NCBI GenBank assembly: GCA_014905825.1
Contig: JACGCN010000001.1
Span: 4,278,001 to 4,342,000 of the forward strand
Length of the DNA: 64,000 nt
Direction of reading: 5' to 3'
DNA from: Lyophyllum atratum
Lineage: Eukaryota > Basidiomycota > Agaricomycetes > Agaricales > Lyophyllaceae
The position numbers were made by a program, and so were the translations under genes. Under the pieces are notes generated by a model. It saw only the letters and a list, made by a program, of their open reading frames with translations, did not search any database and was not told the origin of the DNA. Positions 22,818-34,390 of this stretch are shown here, piece by piece (position 1 is the first letter of the stretch; each line of letters starts with the position of its first letter).

Positions 22818-23773
22818 TCACGAGCCCTGAGGCCTGAGTGACCGAGTTCTTGAGCTGCGCCTTGGTCGGGTAGGCGCCTCTCCTTCCAGGACAACCGTGC
22901 TACTCCTCTTCCTCTTCAATGAAGACACCCTAACCAAAGCCTTCTTCGAGTTCTCCGCAGCTGCGCCACCCGTGTTCGACGCGTCTGCCAGCTGCAGCCG
23001 CGGGGGGAGTTTGATGGTGAGCGGCGTCTGGCGCGGTCGTATTGGTGTCGGCTCCACGGCAGACATAAAATCTTTTCTGTGAGCCTTCTTCATGGGGCGC
23101 CGGTGGCGCGGTGGGATGTGCTCCAGCGCCGCCGCGAACTCTTCCTCCATGCGTTTTGAACTCCGAGTAACACGAGAGGTTATGAGGGGCCGTGTTAAGA
23201 GGGGCGGGTTGGGGTTTTCTGGAATTTCGGAGGTGCTAGCTTCGAGTGTGTTGGAGATGGACTGAAGAGCGCGGTGTGAGGTGCTGGTTGAGGCCGTCGC
23301 GATGGAGGTATCGGCAGGGCGGACGGGGATGACGCCTGACATTGGTTCTACAGAATCCTGGACGGGGATGATGTTTGAGATTGGTTCTACAGAATCCTGC
23401 ACGGGGATGATGCCTGAGATTGCTTCAACAGAATTTGACGACGCGGCTGTGACGACGGGCTCGGAGGTGGTACTACTTGACGGCGGAAAAGACGTCTCGA
23501 TAGGTTGTGCATCTGCCGATGATGTGTTAAGATAAAAATATGTTTCGGATACCTGTTCGTGAGCTCACCTAATGTTACGGAGGGTCTTGCAGATCCCAGA
23601 AGTGTCGTGTCATTAGACTTGACCAGATGCTCCGGTGAGGAAGGGGAATGTTTCTGGAGCTCCAAAGGGTCCGAGGCAGTTGTAATTCCGGTCGCTTCCT
23701 CGTTCGTGTCGCCACAGTAGGTTTGGTGTATAGATTTGATTATGCACGGGTTCATGGTGGGCTCGAGCGGCAC
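22818..23773 (-). CDS. Hypothetical basic, low-complexity protein with 14-residue repeats
   Basis: Not a family I recognise. Exons on the minus strand 23773-23569 and 23512-22818 join in phase to 299 residues. The middle has three near-identical copies of a 14-residue unit (SGIIPVQDSVEPIS type) encoded by 42-base tandem repeats at about 23320-23430. The C-terminal half is Pro-, Arg- and Lys-rich, with KKAHRKDF, SSLKRKRSSTVVLEGEAP and RPRRSSRTRSLRPQGS, which suggests a nuclear or nucleic-acid-binding protein, though this is inference. The stop follows a strong donor (CTC|gtgagttc); a 52-base intron ending gcgttag would instead add a last exon giving a short tail SSGEELTISK. First exon is acidic and Thr/Ser-rich. 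Confidence 0.6.
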
Positions 23774-24942
23774 GTTCAGAAGGTGGGGGCCAATTTATTG
23801 GCCACGCTCGCACTTTATACTTCGCAGACGCTGACTCGGAAGGACAATGGGCTGGCCATGGTTGACCACTAGCTAGCACGCTGTACCCATGATGTCTGTA
23901 ATAGGCAAGTGTGTCGCATCGATGGCCACGAAGCTGGTCTGCTGATCGTAGACAAAGAGATGATGGCTGGCCAGGTATTTCCGACGGCAATTGAGCGTCT
24001 TGTTCCTTCCCTCCGCCGACATTTCGCTGCCATATACCAGTCATTCGTGGCGAGTGTCCCCTGCTTGGATGTGGAGATTATCGAGTCAATACCATATATA
24101 AACAAACTCGAGAAACTGTCGAATCGGCTTGGCGTTTATTTACATAGATATATGATAGGTTCGCTAGTATCCCGGTACATATTAACAGTCGATCACGGCG
24201 GAAGAGATTGTGGACCTTAGTAACTCACTATTCAAAATCCCAGATGTCAACCTCGCAACCGCGCCCCAATACACGACGAGCACCCCAAAGCCTCCCATTG
24301 CCATCCGCTTCGCGCCTCCGCGTGCCTCACGAAGTATATAAATAAACGCAAAGCCTATTACTAGAGGGCGCCGGTCTGGTCCTGCAGATCATACTGGCAA
24401 CAGGGGTTCTCGATTACTCACGAAGTCTGATAACAGCCGTAGCGCAGCCGACGGCGATATCAGGCCCTGCATGCGCAGTGCAGTGCAGTTTCAATTTGAT
24501 GAATAGGCGCGTCGCGGCTGGCTACGGATGGGCGTTGCCAAGATCAACGGCGGGCAGTGCATCCGAAAACTAAAATCGTTCGATGCTGCGCAATGCGATT
24601 CAGACAGAAGATATGTTTGTAAAGCCTACTGGGTTATACTGGTGCCCATGACTCTGAGTTATGGTGAAGACTGCTCCCAAAACAGTTGGGCGGGTTCGGG
24701 AAAACTTGAACTTCCAAACACGGCAAGTGGCAGCCTTGTGCCTCGTGCGTCACTTTGAATGTTACGCGTACGCGGTCACATCCCTGACGTCAGGTTGATA
24801 TTTGATCGGACCACTTTTCGCCTTGTTTCGCCCTATAAAAGCTCACACTTCGAATACGTCGCATACCTGATTCACGCCCCCTTCACGACTTACGCCCCCC
24901 AAAACACGCAACTTTCTCCTTCTCTTTACGACTCTCAAAAAA
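23774..24942. promoter_or_regulatory. Divergent upstream region of the repeat protein and the MARVEL gene
   Basis: About 1.17 kb. A TATA box (TATAAAA, 24834-24840) lies about 103 bases before the MARVEL ATG. The region 23909-24220 is open on the plus strand for 104 codons and a TATA-like run (ATATATAAAC) is near 24093-24102, but I find no family motif and do not call a gene. Confidence 0.4.
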
Positions 24943-25735
24943 ATGGCCATTGACAACTGGGTTCGAAGGGGTCACCCCAGTAAGTGTCCATCCTTGAATT
25001 CTGGGACACCGTCTGACCTCCCCCTTTTTCCGATTTTGAAGTCATTTTTGGACTGTTGATCGTAGTCTCCATTATCGAGGTACGTTTACTTTCCAAGGAC
25101 TGTTTTACAATCATCGTCTGATGGATCCCCCCCCTCAGCTCGCAATATCAGCCTGGCTAACATCCCGCTTCAACTCCCGGCACGACTACCTCAACCTCGG
25201 CGAGCGCGACAAAATCCGCTACGCCCTCTTCTGCTCCACATGGACCATCGCCGGCTCCTTCTTCTTCCTCGCCCTGTTCTTACATTCCGCGACGGGCTCG
25301 ATATTGACGAGTGTTCTCGCGCATCTCGTATAGTAAGCGCTCTCTCACTCATTCCGCAGTCGTCCATCATTTATTGACGACCTGGGGATAGCTTGTTCCT
25401 GACTTGGCTGTTCTGGACTGCGGCAGCGATAGCGATTACGACGATGTTGGGAGGAGGGCTGAATTGCTCGTACGTGGACCGCTTCTGTACCTGCCTGGCG
25501 ATTGCTGATGCCCTTTACCTACCTAGAAATCAGGATGTCTTCCGGTACTGCGGTCAGCTGAATGCCCTCGAAGCCTTCGCGTGGATAATATGGTACGCCG
25601 TGCCCTATTCTCGCCTTCAAATCCCTATTGACGGCTCGTAGGATCCTCGTGACATTCTCCCTGATCGTCGTCGCCATCCGCGGTATATCCGCTTCGCGAC
25701 GCGGGGATGGCTACCGCGGTGGACTCGTTGCCTAA
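24943..25735 (+). CDS. MARVEL-like four-helix membrane protein
   Basis: Small integral membrane protein. Exons 24943-24979, 25042-25079, 25139-25332, 25392-25469, 25527-25592, 25642-25735; 507 bases, 168 residues. Four hydrophobic helices: HPIIFGLLIVVSIIELAISA, then about residues 51-78 (FCSTWTIAGSFFFLALFL), about 84-112 (YLFLTWLFWTAAAIAITTML), and about 125-150 (EAFAWIIWILVTFSLIVVAI). A short loop with a Cys pair (LNCSNQDVFRYCGQL) lies between helices 3 and 4, as in many fungal MARVEL-domain proteins, which act at plasma-membrane microdomains. The tail is short and basic. The family assignment rests on topology and length rather than on a strict motif. Confidence 0.72.
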
Positions 25736-26102
25736 AAAAATAGGCAATTCAACCTTACTTTCTCACTTTTCCTTTTCAACGGGACACGAACACTTCTTCT
25801 TTCCACGCAATGCTGTACCACCTTCACCTTCAACACACGTGTATTTTTTTGTATACCTGCATGTATCTATTATTCCTTAATTTCTCCAGGTTTCTTGTTT
25901 CACCGTGCTGGTCACGGTGATGCATGATTAATATATTCTGGACCCGGCGTGGAACGCTGGCGTTCTATTTGCTCATCCACGGGTAGACGGCAAGGATACG
26001 TATCAGGGGAGAACATTATTCTAAAGGCTACATGAAGCTAAAGTACAACAAGCGGCTTCTTCACACTACTGATACACATTTGTCTCTAAAACACCCCGCC
26101 CA
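25736..26102. other. Convergent 3' region
   Basis: Between MARVEL and malic enzyme genes. Only 3' untranslated sequence is expected; nothing else seen. Confidence 0.5.
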
Positions 26103-28338
26103 TTACCTCGCCCCATTCGGATCATACACATACTCCCCATAAACCGGCTTCCAAATCGCCTTCTTCGCCCTCTCCCTCACCTCCTCCTTCCTCCACTTAA
26201 TATCCCCCGATCCATCCTCGATCGCCTGCTGCGTGACCGCGACGGCAATCTCAAAGTTCACGTCCGGCGCGTCGCCAAAGTCGGGCAGCAGCGCGTTGTA
26301 CGGGTCGGAGAGCGCGGGGGAGAGGGCGGCGAGGCGTTGCGCGCCGGCGATGATCATTCTGTCTGTTAGGTAGCGCGATTTGGCGATGATGGTGCCGAGC
26401 CCGAGGCCTGGGTATATCAGGGCGTCTGATCACGGAAGGTCAAGTCAACCTGGGTCATGCATACATAGACAAGATGCAAGGGTCGCTCACTGTTACACTC
26501 CGATACACTAAAACATACCAGCTACGGTCAGAAACCAAACATCCCCTGATCGAAAAAACACCAACACGTACTTATAATGCCTCCCATTCGGCATCTTCGC
26601 AGGCGGGAACGGACTCCCCGTCGCTATCAACGCCCTTCCATCCGTCCACGTAATCGCATCCTTCGGGTGCACCTCCACCAGCTTACTCGGGTTCGACAGC
26701 GGCAAAATAATCGGCCTCTCACACCCCGCCGCCATCGTCCTCACCACCTGCTCATCAAACGCCCCCGGCCGCGTCGACGTCCCAATCAATATCGTCGGCC
26801 TCACCCTCCTCACCACCTCCAACAACCCAATCCGCCCCTCCCCATCCTTCTCCGCGTCCTTCCACTCCTCCGCTGGCCGCACGTACTCCCGGACCTCCTC
26901 GCGCACGGGCTCGCGCGCGGCGAGGCTCTCGTAGATGAGCCCGGACTTGTCGAGGAGGAAGAAGCGCTTGTTGGCTTCGGACTTGGGGATGCCTTCGATG
27001 GAGGCCATGGCGTCGCGCAGCTGGTTCGCGATGCCGGTGCCGGCGGAGCCGGCGCCGAAGATGACGATGCGTTGGTCGGAGAGCCGGCTTTTGGTGACGC
27101 CGATGGCGGACATTACGGTGGCGAGGGTCACGGCGCCTGTTCCCTGGCTGGGGGGCGGTGTGAGCTCTGGGGCAGTGTCAAAGGGGAGGGGAAGGGAAGG
27201 GGACGTACATGTCGTCGTTGAAGACGGAGTGGAGCTCGCAGTAGCGCTTGATTAGCCGCTGGGCGTTGGTGACGCCAAAGTCCTCGAAATGGAGCAGGCT
27301 GTGGGGGAAGTACTTTCGGACGAGTCCGATGAATCTGGTGGAGGGCTTGGTTAGGTGGGACTGTGGGTTGCAGGACGAAGAGCTCACGAATCGACGAATT
27401 TGTCGTAGGGTTCTCCCCTGACACGTTTGTGTTGCCATCCCTGCGTTCTCTGTTATCAAAGTGATGCGCAATGATGATGGCGCCGGGGACATACGACGTA
27501 AAGCTCGTCTTTTAGCAAGTCTGGATTGTCGGTACCGACATCAAAGGTTACAGCGAGTATTTTTGAGGGATCTATGCCTCCGACCAACCTGATTATGACG
27601 TAGTCAGATCACCGATGTCAATGACCTCATCAGAGCGCCTACGTGTAAATGACTGATTTCGCTGTGCAGATCTAATCAAAGACGTGAGCTCAATCGTACA
27701 TACAGGAGGTGTGTCATTACCCAGATGCCCTGGACACAGTAGTGCATCAATTCATGGACGACATTGACGTGGATCAAAATACGCACCCCGACTCCCTGGT
27801 CGCCGATGCCCAGGATGGCTTCAGCGTCGGAGCACACAATCAGGTCGATATCCCGTCCCCCCGCCTGTTCGAGGAAGTCTTCTTCCATGGTGTCTTGATG
27901 CGGGAATGTCAGATACAGCCCCTCACTGCGTCTAAAGAGATGAGAATATTTAGAGATCGCTTCTGCCTGCCATCCCATTCCTCCTCAGCAATCTTACCAA
28001 CAGTCAAGGTAATGGAACCATACCTCTGTCGGCGTGTATATGATAGGCACCAACTCCTCAAGATGCCTCGAGAGCAGCGTGTAATACAGCACCCAGTTCT
28101 GGTCCTTCAGGCTCTGCAGAAACGAGTTCTTCGAAATCGGCTCTTTGCGCATCTCCAGCTGGCTATAGGCACGCTTGCACTGATCATCAATCGTATTGAC
28201 TTTCGCAGGGAGCCTTCCTATGAGGCCGAAAGCCTTCCGTTCAGGGAGGGTGAATGCTGAGCCTTTGTTGTACCGGGGATTGTTCAGTAGGGCGTCCCCC
28301 CGCAGCGCTACGGGGAACTTGGAGGATTGGGTCGCCAT
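26103..28338 (-). CDS. MAE1: NAD(P)-dependent malic enzyme
   Basis: Oxidative decarboxylation of malate to pyruvate with reduction of NAD or NADP. Ten exons on the minus strand: 28338-28024, 27966-27787, 27729-27721, 27671-27643, 27588-27495, 27440-27388, 27334-27209, 27147-26572, 26507-26491, 26425-26103; 1722 bases, 573 residues, normal for the family. Motifs: NWVLYYTLLSRHLEELVPII, VYTPTE-type IYTPTEAEAI, GIGDQGVGG, YDKFVDSFIGLVRKYFP, metal-binding HFEDFGVTNAQ, NDDIQGTGAVTLA, second nucleotide-binding IVIFGAGSAGTGIA, FLLDKSGL, IGTSTRPGAF, and ALSNPSK-type LPLSNPSKLVEVHP. No clear mitochondrial presequence is visible at the N terminus (starts MATQSSKFPVALRGDALLNN), so it may be cytosolic. 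One exon is only 9 bases (codons for Gly-Ile-Trp), needed to keep the frame and the conserved GVGGI. Confidence 0.93.
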
Positions 28339-28582
28339 GCTATGTTATCTGCTGTTGGGAGAAGGAAGGAAAGGCCGGAGTGGGTTGCATATGAAATGGG
28401 GAGTGACGATGATGACATGGACAGAAACATGGAGAAACTCTAAAGTTGGACCACACATCCGAGGCGCCCCCATAGTCCGATCAACAACTTGTCACACCGT
28501 GACCGTACGCGTTTTTGACAGCTCAAACTTTCTCCTGCCAGCTCACCCCTGCATTTTCCCGCTTGTTCATATCGCCTCCACA

Positions 28583-31331
28583 ATGACGGTCCCCTTGTCT
28601 AATTTAGACAATACCGAAACGCCAGAAACTCGCGAAAAGGAACGCGACGCACCAAAAAAAAGGATCAAAATCACGGCGAGTAATGGGTGGAAGGTCCTGC
28701 ACGAATCGGCCAGCCCCGCGTTCTTAAGACGCGTGAGCTCTCGTCGGCGTCTGGAACGTCTCCCCTCTCTGCCGATGGACGTTTTATTTGAGGTACGTCT
28801 CCCGCGACATCGCGTCCTCTCCTGCTTATAGCATAGATCGCTTTTAACACGATGGCTACGCGCAGATTTTTGGCCATTTGCTTCCAATGGACGTACTCAA
28901 CCTCACACGCACCACGAAGGAGTTCCGAAGCGTGTTTCTCCATCGGTCGGCCATCACCATCTGGAAGGCTTCTTTCGCGAATGTGCCGAAGCTCCCGGAG
29001 TGCCCACCGGAGATGTCGCTCCCGGCATGGGCGAACCTGGCTTTCGACTTACATTGCCATGTCTGTTTATTCCTGCGTTTTCTTCATTAAGGAACGACTG
29101 ACGATATGTGTGTGATATAGAATTGTGGAAATTCGCATGTTAAGAACGTTGTCGACTTCATCTTGCGTATACGGCTGTGTGGACCCTGCGCGAAAATCTG
29201 GTAAGCGATAGCATCTGATCTCTCATTGTGTCTCTGACGCGTCGTGTCTTCAGTCTGCTATCTTCGAAATCTCTTGATGAGGAATCACCCAAGACTAAGC
29301 TCGTCCTGAAATGTGTGCCGTTTACAAAGTGGAATAAGAGTACGTTTCTCAACGAACCGCTGGTTAACGATGTCTGATATACCCTTTTTTCATAGACGTA
29401 ACTAAGTCTTGCTTGATCAAAGACACAGAGGAGTTCATGAAGAGCCTTGCGAATCCTAACTGCCATCGTCAAGAGTTCACCGATAAAAAACGGGCAGAAG
29501 TGAAAATTCGCAGAGAGGTACGTAAAGTAGCATGTACACAGAATAAGACTGATGTCAAGCTTTTCCAGCACGGAAAACGATGCCGCGCTTGGTTGGACGA
29601 AGAAATCGAAGCGCAAGAAAAAGCCCTCAACGCGATCAGAAAGGACAGGATGGACGCGTAAGTTATTCACTCTGTACCTACTACTCCCTTTTCAAACCGC
29701 TGCTACTAGAATCATCGAAAAGCTCGTGGATCTTGGCTACGGCGAGGAGTGCGATTACCTTGACGATCTCGAGCACGACGTGGTTAGTGCCGGAGTCAAA
29801 CCCGGCATCCAGATCCTCTCTAAACACGCCTCTGTCAAAATCCCCAAACCGCTAACCGATCAAGGTCAGTCGTGGTATCCCAACTTGTCCAGTCGTGCTT
29901 CTCACACATTCCACTTTCCTTACAGTATGGTCAAACATCAAGAGCAAGATGATCCGATACATGAAGCAAGTCAGGCTATACATCGCCAGCGAGGACCGGC
30001 GCAAGCTCGTGGAAGCGCGGAAGGGCACGGCCCTGGATGCTTGGTACGATTACCGGCAGAAAACCATGTCCGCCCACGGGTCGACCCTTCCCATACCAAG
30101 CCCCCTCGACATCTGGGAAATGCCCGAGGTCCACGACATCGTCGAACTACCCTCTTCACAGCAGGTCACCCTTGCCACCTTCACCACCGTCTTCGATAAC
30201 AAGATGTCCCACTTCCTATGGCGATTCGGCACGACCGAGGTTAACAAACTCGCCGCCAAGCACCCATGCGACGCCAAGTCCATCGGCCAATTCCACGAAG
30301 TGCGTAAAATCGAGCTCGCCACATGCGTCTTCACCTGCACCGCGCACCACCTGCACTCCCTGTCAAACGACCCCGACATCCTCGCGAGCACCAAGGACTC
30401 TTCCTACGAGCAGCCGCTATTCCACCCCGAGTTCCTGCACCACCCCTGCACCTCCATCTGCATGACGCAAAGTTGGTATGCCAAAGGCGAACGGGACACG
30501 CAGACCCTGGATGCCAACATAAAATTATCAGTGGGGCACCAGTTCTCCGGGTGCAGACGAAAAAAATGGTCCTCAGATAAATTGGTGCCGCATGAGAAAG
30601 CGGCGCGCGTGGTGAGGAAGATCGTGGAGGCGTGCGGGATGGATCCGGCGACGACGACGGTGAGGATGATGGATCGGATGGACCCGAGGTTGGTTTGTCT
30701 GAAGTGTACGTTTGGGGGGAAGGCGGATGGGGAGAGGAGGTGCTCGGTTTGGACGTGGCGGAATGCGGTGAGTGCTGTGTGCTGGGTTTTGGATGGGTAT
30801 TTATTGATGGGGCGTTCTTTAATCTAGGTGAAGCACTGTTTGAAGGCGCACTGGGGCGTTGCGGTGGCGTGGCAGGAGATCACGCCGGAGGACGCGGAGG
30901 AGGCTAAGGCTCTGGAGCTGCGCGAGCCCACCAGGCGCAAAGTGCCCCCTCCGGAGGACAGGATATGGCGCTGCACCGCCTGTCTCGACACACCCGGAGA
31001 TCTTGGTAGAATGACATGGCAGGAGATTCGCACTCATTATCGACAACGCGGGGGTATCGATGTCAAGTCAGTACACTCGTCCTTTCCGTTGTCCAGGTGC
31101 TAATCTGGGTCGCGACTGCGTTGTAGACACTCGGGGAGAGGGAATGTTCTGGAGGAGGGATCGGACTTTTATGGAGCGCTGGAGTGTCCGCCGCCTCAGC
31201 CGTTGACGGTTAAGATGGTGCCGAAGGAGGTGCCGCCGGCTTCTGTGGCGGTTCGACTGGCGGAAATGGGGGGTCGGGCGGATTGGGATGACGGTCTCGT
31301 GCATCACGAAATCGTGGAAAATCGCGTATAG
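28583..31331 (+). CDS. F-box domain protein with large C-terminal region
   Basis: Ten exons: 28583-28792, 28866-29060, 29121-29200, 29254-29339, 29396-29517, 29569-29657, 29710-29864, 29926-30767, 30828-31066, 31127-31331; 2223 bases, 740 residues. The F-box lies at about residues 56-110 (LPSLPMDVLFEIFGHLLPMD, then TRTTKEFRSVFLHRSA and IWKASFANV), followed by a segment of spaced Cys and His residues (AFDLHCH, NCGNSHVKN, GPCAKICLL) that may bind zinc. Such F-box plus Cys-rich segment proteins are numerous in Agaricomycetes and presumably recruit substrates to SCF. The long remainder has a possible C-terminal Cys motif (WRCTACLDT) and no catalytic motif that I recognise. Its stop codon lies about 6 bases before a fragment of the TA-type transposon. 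Confidence 0.85.
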
Positions 31332-31336
31332 GCTCG

Positions 31337-31415
31337 AACTTTGCCATCCCAACTTGATCAAAAGTTGGAAAAGTCGAGTTTGGCGCGAAGTTGGCTACTG
31401 TGAACTTACACCCTA
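31337..31415. mobile_element. Truncated copy of the TA-flanked inverted-repeat element
   Basis: About 79 bases match the right end of the element at 4871-5248: the run AACTTTGCCATCCCAACTT, then a shorter AAGTTGG-rich part, then GCGAAGTTGGCTACTGTGAA and a final CCCTA. The terminal repeat is damaged (GTGAACTTACACCC where the full copy has GTGAAACACCC). The left end is missing. It begins within a few bases of the F-box gene stop codon. Confidence 0.8.
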
Positions 31416-31826
31416 ATGATTATTTCAGTCCTGCAAACAGGTTACGAGTATTTTGTTCTCGCATAAGTCATTCTTGAGGTTATTTACTAGATATGGATGG
31501 TAAATCCTGCTTTTACACGGAGTCTAGAGTGTGATCGACCTACAGAGGCTCAGGGGGCTCAATATATTGCTTAAGCACCTTTTTACACAACTTCGATCCT
31601 AGTCTGGTGTGTAGAGTTTATCGAAGCATTTGAAAAGGAATTTGTTCAGGATATACGAGTCAAAAGAATGCATGGACAGATCGAATAGTTACAGCGCAGT
31701 AGCATAAGTGTATATCCCTATCGTAGGAATGAAACTTCACATACCTGTGAAGAAAACGCGGGATTGAGGGTAATGTCAAGAATAGGGAAGTTAAGACTTA
31801 CCTTTGCCACTTGAAACTTCTGATAC
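31416..31826. other. Convergent 3' region between two F-box genes
   Basis: No gene seen beyond untranslated sequence. Confidence 0.45.
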
Positions 31827-33461
31827 TTACATCTGTTCCATGGCATATGTACGTTCCTGGGTTCTTGTATCGTGGAACACAGGTAACAAGTCCTCCACCT
31901 GCTTCCATTCAAATTCAAAACCTGACTGACGCGTGAAGACATCTGTCAGGTCAGGAAATAGGTCTGTCAAGAACGACGCGACTATTGTTGGCTTTACGGT
32001 GAATGCTAGTGACTTCACTTCGAGGCAGTTGAGAGAAGCACATACAGCACCCTCACCGGGCCTGTGGCTAGATGATGTGGTGGATTCAGGGTTGCAGGGG
32101 AGGCGGACATAGGAGACATGAGGCCAATGCTTGGCAATCGATATAAGGCCATCCAGCGACATTGCACGATCCAGTGGCAGTGCGGCATCGTCGTCCCAGC
32201 TCAATCTAGACCCGTATGTAAATCGAGTCATCTTCGGCCAAGCCATGGCCATTTCCTCGAAAGAAATATCGTCCAGCTGGAATGCACAGTGGAAATCGAT
32301 GTTGATGGATTCTAGGTTCCCGAATGCCAGGAGGGGTGCTACGGTGGTGGGGCTTATCACATATGCATCTGAAGCTCCAAGTGGACTAGGAGATGCAACA
32401 CTTCTGATATCGAGTTTGCAAAGGTGTTGGTGAACGCAATGGGTTTCCAGAACCTCGAATAAATGGAGAATTTCCGACCCGAGCGGGGGATATGTGGTCG
32501 AGATGTCCAGTGTATGGAGATGACGAGGATGCGCGCGCTCGAACAGTTGAGAGCACTGGCCAAGGTTTTGCGTAGTAATTACTAAATATTTGAGGTGCTG
32601 AAACGGGGGTTGCCCCGCTGGAAGAGACGACACAATATCTTCGCCAGTATTCGCAACTTCGAGGGTGTGTAAAGTTGAGGAAGCTGCGAGAGTCCTGACT
32701 GCAGCATTGGGTAAGATAAATCGGCCGCAATCCAAAACCTCGAGGCGTGCAAGCCCTTCAACTAGTCCTACAAATATCGGTCCAAAGTCAGTGGGGTAGC
32801 GCCTGTTATTATCAAAGAGGCGAATGCTCTTAAGGTTACGTGCCCTGGTCCTGAAAGAGTCCAGAACGGACGAAACGATAAAATTCGGGTCTTCAGCGAG
32901 AAGCCAGAGCTCGACGCTATGCAGGCTTGGTCCTAGAAAAAGGCCCATATATGGCAGATGGCCTGCGCTCCCTCTAAAATCATGTAGATTCGGGAATGTA
33001 ATTGCATGGTTGAGAGAAAGGACTTGGAGAACATGAAAGTCGATTTTGTGACTTCTCGTCACATGAAGGGGATGTCGGACCATGTTCATCAAAAGACCCG
33101 GGGCAAATCCCAAGCGTCGTACACGGCGAGCATATGCCTTACAGGGAGCCCAATCTTCCGACGTAGTCGGTCGCCGGAGAGACTGACACAAAAACATGGG
33201 GAGTGAGTTTTCAAGCCGTCAAAGGGATGGATTTTCCATTCGTACCACAGTTCGGTCGACCATCTGCCATGTATCTGCACTCATGCAACGGACAAGGGGA
33301 GCCAAGCTGGGCAATGTCTGCCAGAGGACATCACAAGCTGGGTTATAGAATGCCTGGCATGTGACTGCGAGTGCGGCCATGTCTTCTGGACCGCGATGAT
33401 CATCGTAAACAAACGCAAAAACGAGGCGCAAAATCTCGACAATCTTCAAGCAAGGGTGCAT
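31827..33461 (-). CDS. F-box / leucine-rich-repeat-like protein
   Basis: Two exons on the minus strand, 33461-33246 and 33182-31827, join in phase 0 to 523 residues. The N-terminal F-box has the common basidiomycete form: HPCLKIVEILRLVFAFVYDD, LAVTCQAFYNPACDVLWQTL and LVRCM. The rest is a series of irregular leucine-rich repeats (for example LEVLDCGRFILP, LHTLEVANTGEDIVSSLP, LHTLDISTTYPPLGSE). Probable substrate adaptor of an SCF ubiquitin ligase. The intron is 63 bases and its acceptor (tttgtgtcag) is strong. A last short exon cannot be excluded because the frame simply ends at TAG-type stop after MEQM. Confidence 0.85.
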
Positions 33462-33938
33462 CCTATCGCTTGTTAGCTGACGGGTGAAAAATAGGAAGAA
33501 TACTGAGAATGGCTATACCTTTCAGTCAATGTCGACATGGACGGATATGTCAAGTCGGAGGCAGGAGTAACGACACGCGTCTAACCAATAATAAGCGAAT
33601 ATGTAGCCCTACGGCGTAATGACAATGTTTGGCACGGTTTCACTGCTCGCAACAAGGGCGTAACAAATTGTGCCGGCTCGTAGGAAAATCCAGAATTTTG
33701 TGATGTGATACCTAGCGCCTGGTGAATAGCTGCCACCTGGAAGAGTACTCCCTGCCCCGCTGGATGGATATGGTTTAGTCGGGGATCTTCTCTGCACTGT
33801 ATTTAGACCAAAAAGTTGCAGGATGCTTGAGTGAAGACAGAATGGTACTAATTATGTAGGTTGAAGGCGGTGAGAGGCGGTGGTGGTGGGTGGCATTACG
33901 TCAGCAACAATTCCTGCTCGCTGGTGATCTCGGTGTGC
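33462..33938. other. Upstream region of the minus-strand F-box gene
   Basis: No gene seen. It ends at the first target duplication (33931-33938) of the element that follows. Confidence 0.4.
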
Positions 33939-34382
33939 AGGCCCCGGGAAGCTCCCCTAGAGGTTTGCTCGGAAAATACCGTATTTTAGGGCGCCAAAAT
34001 GGCTATTTGCCTGTCCGAAAATACCGTATTTCAGGCTATTTCAGCCAAATTTCAAGCCAAATTTGGGAAATCCCTGTCCACATATACCGTATTTGAGGGG
34101 ATCGGGGCGACAACTTTTTATACTTTTCATCAGGCTATATGGTAAATTTTCAATATGACAGGAACCCAGACGGGTTTTTCAGCGTGGAAATGGGTCCGGG
34201 CGAAAATTAACCTTTTTGCGCATGCTCAGTGCTATTTTTACAACCTCAATAAATTACGTAAGCTTTCCCATGTGCGATATCCTTGTTCGAGATACCGTAT
34301 TTGACGCCCAAAATATACCGTATTTCAGGCGCATTTTTGGGTGATTTCCCGAGCAAACCTATAGGGGAGCTTCCCGGGGCCT
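33939..34382. mobile_element. Non-autonomous hAT-like inverted-repeat element with 8-base target duplication
   Basis: The left end AGGCCCCGGGAAGCTCCCCT continues for about 36 bases and is repeated in inverse at the right end (34340-34382) with one or two differences. The identical octamer CGGTGTGC flanks both sides (33931-33938 and 34383-34390), the target-site size of hAT transposons. The 444-base body has no transposase. It carries five copies in one orientation of ATACCGTATTT (33976, 34021, 34084, 34292, 34315), clustered near both ends as subterminal repeats, the usual place for hAT transposase binding sites. Confidence 0.88.
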
Positions 34383-34390
34383 CGGTGTGC

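Noticed and set aside
23909..24220. 103-residue open frame upstream of the MARVEL gene
   Set aside because: No homology pattern, and it lies in the divergent promoter region of two better supported genes.
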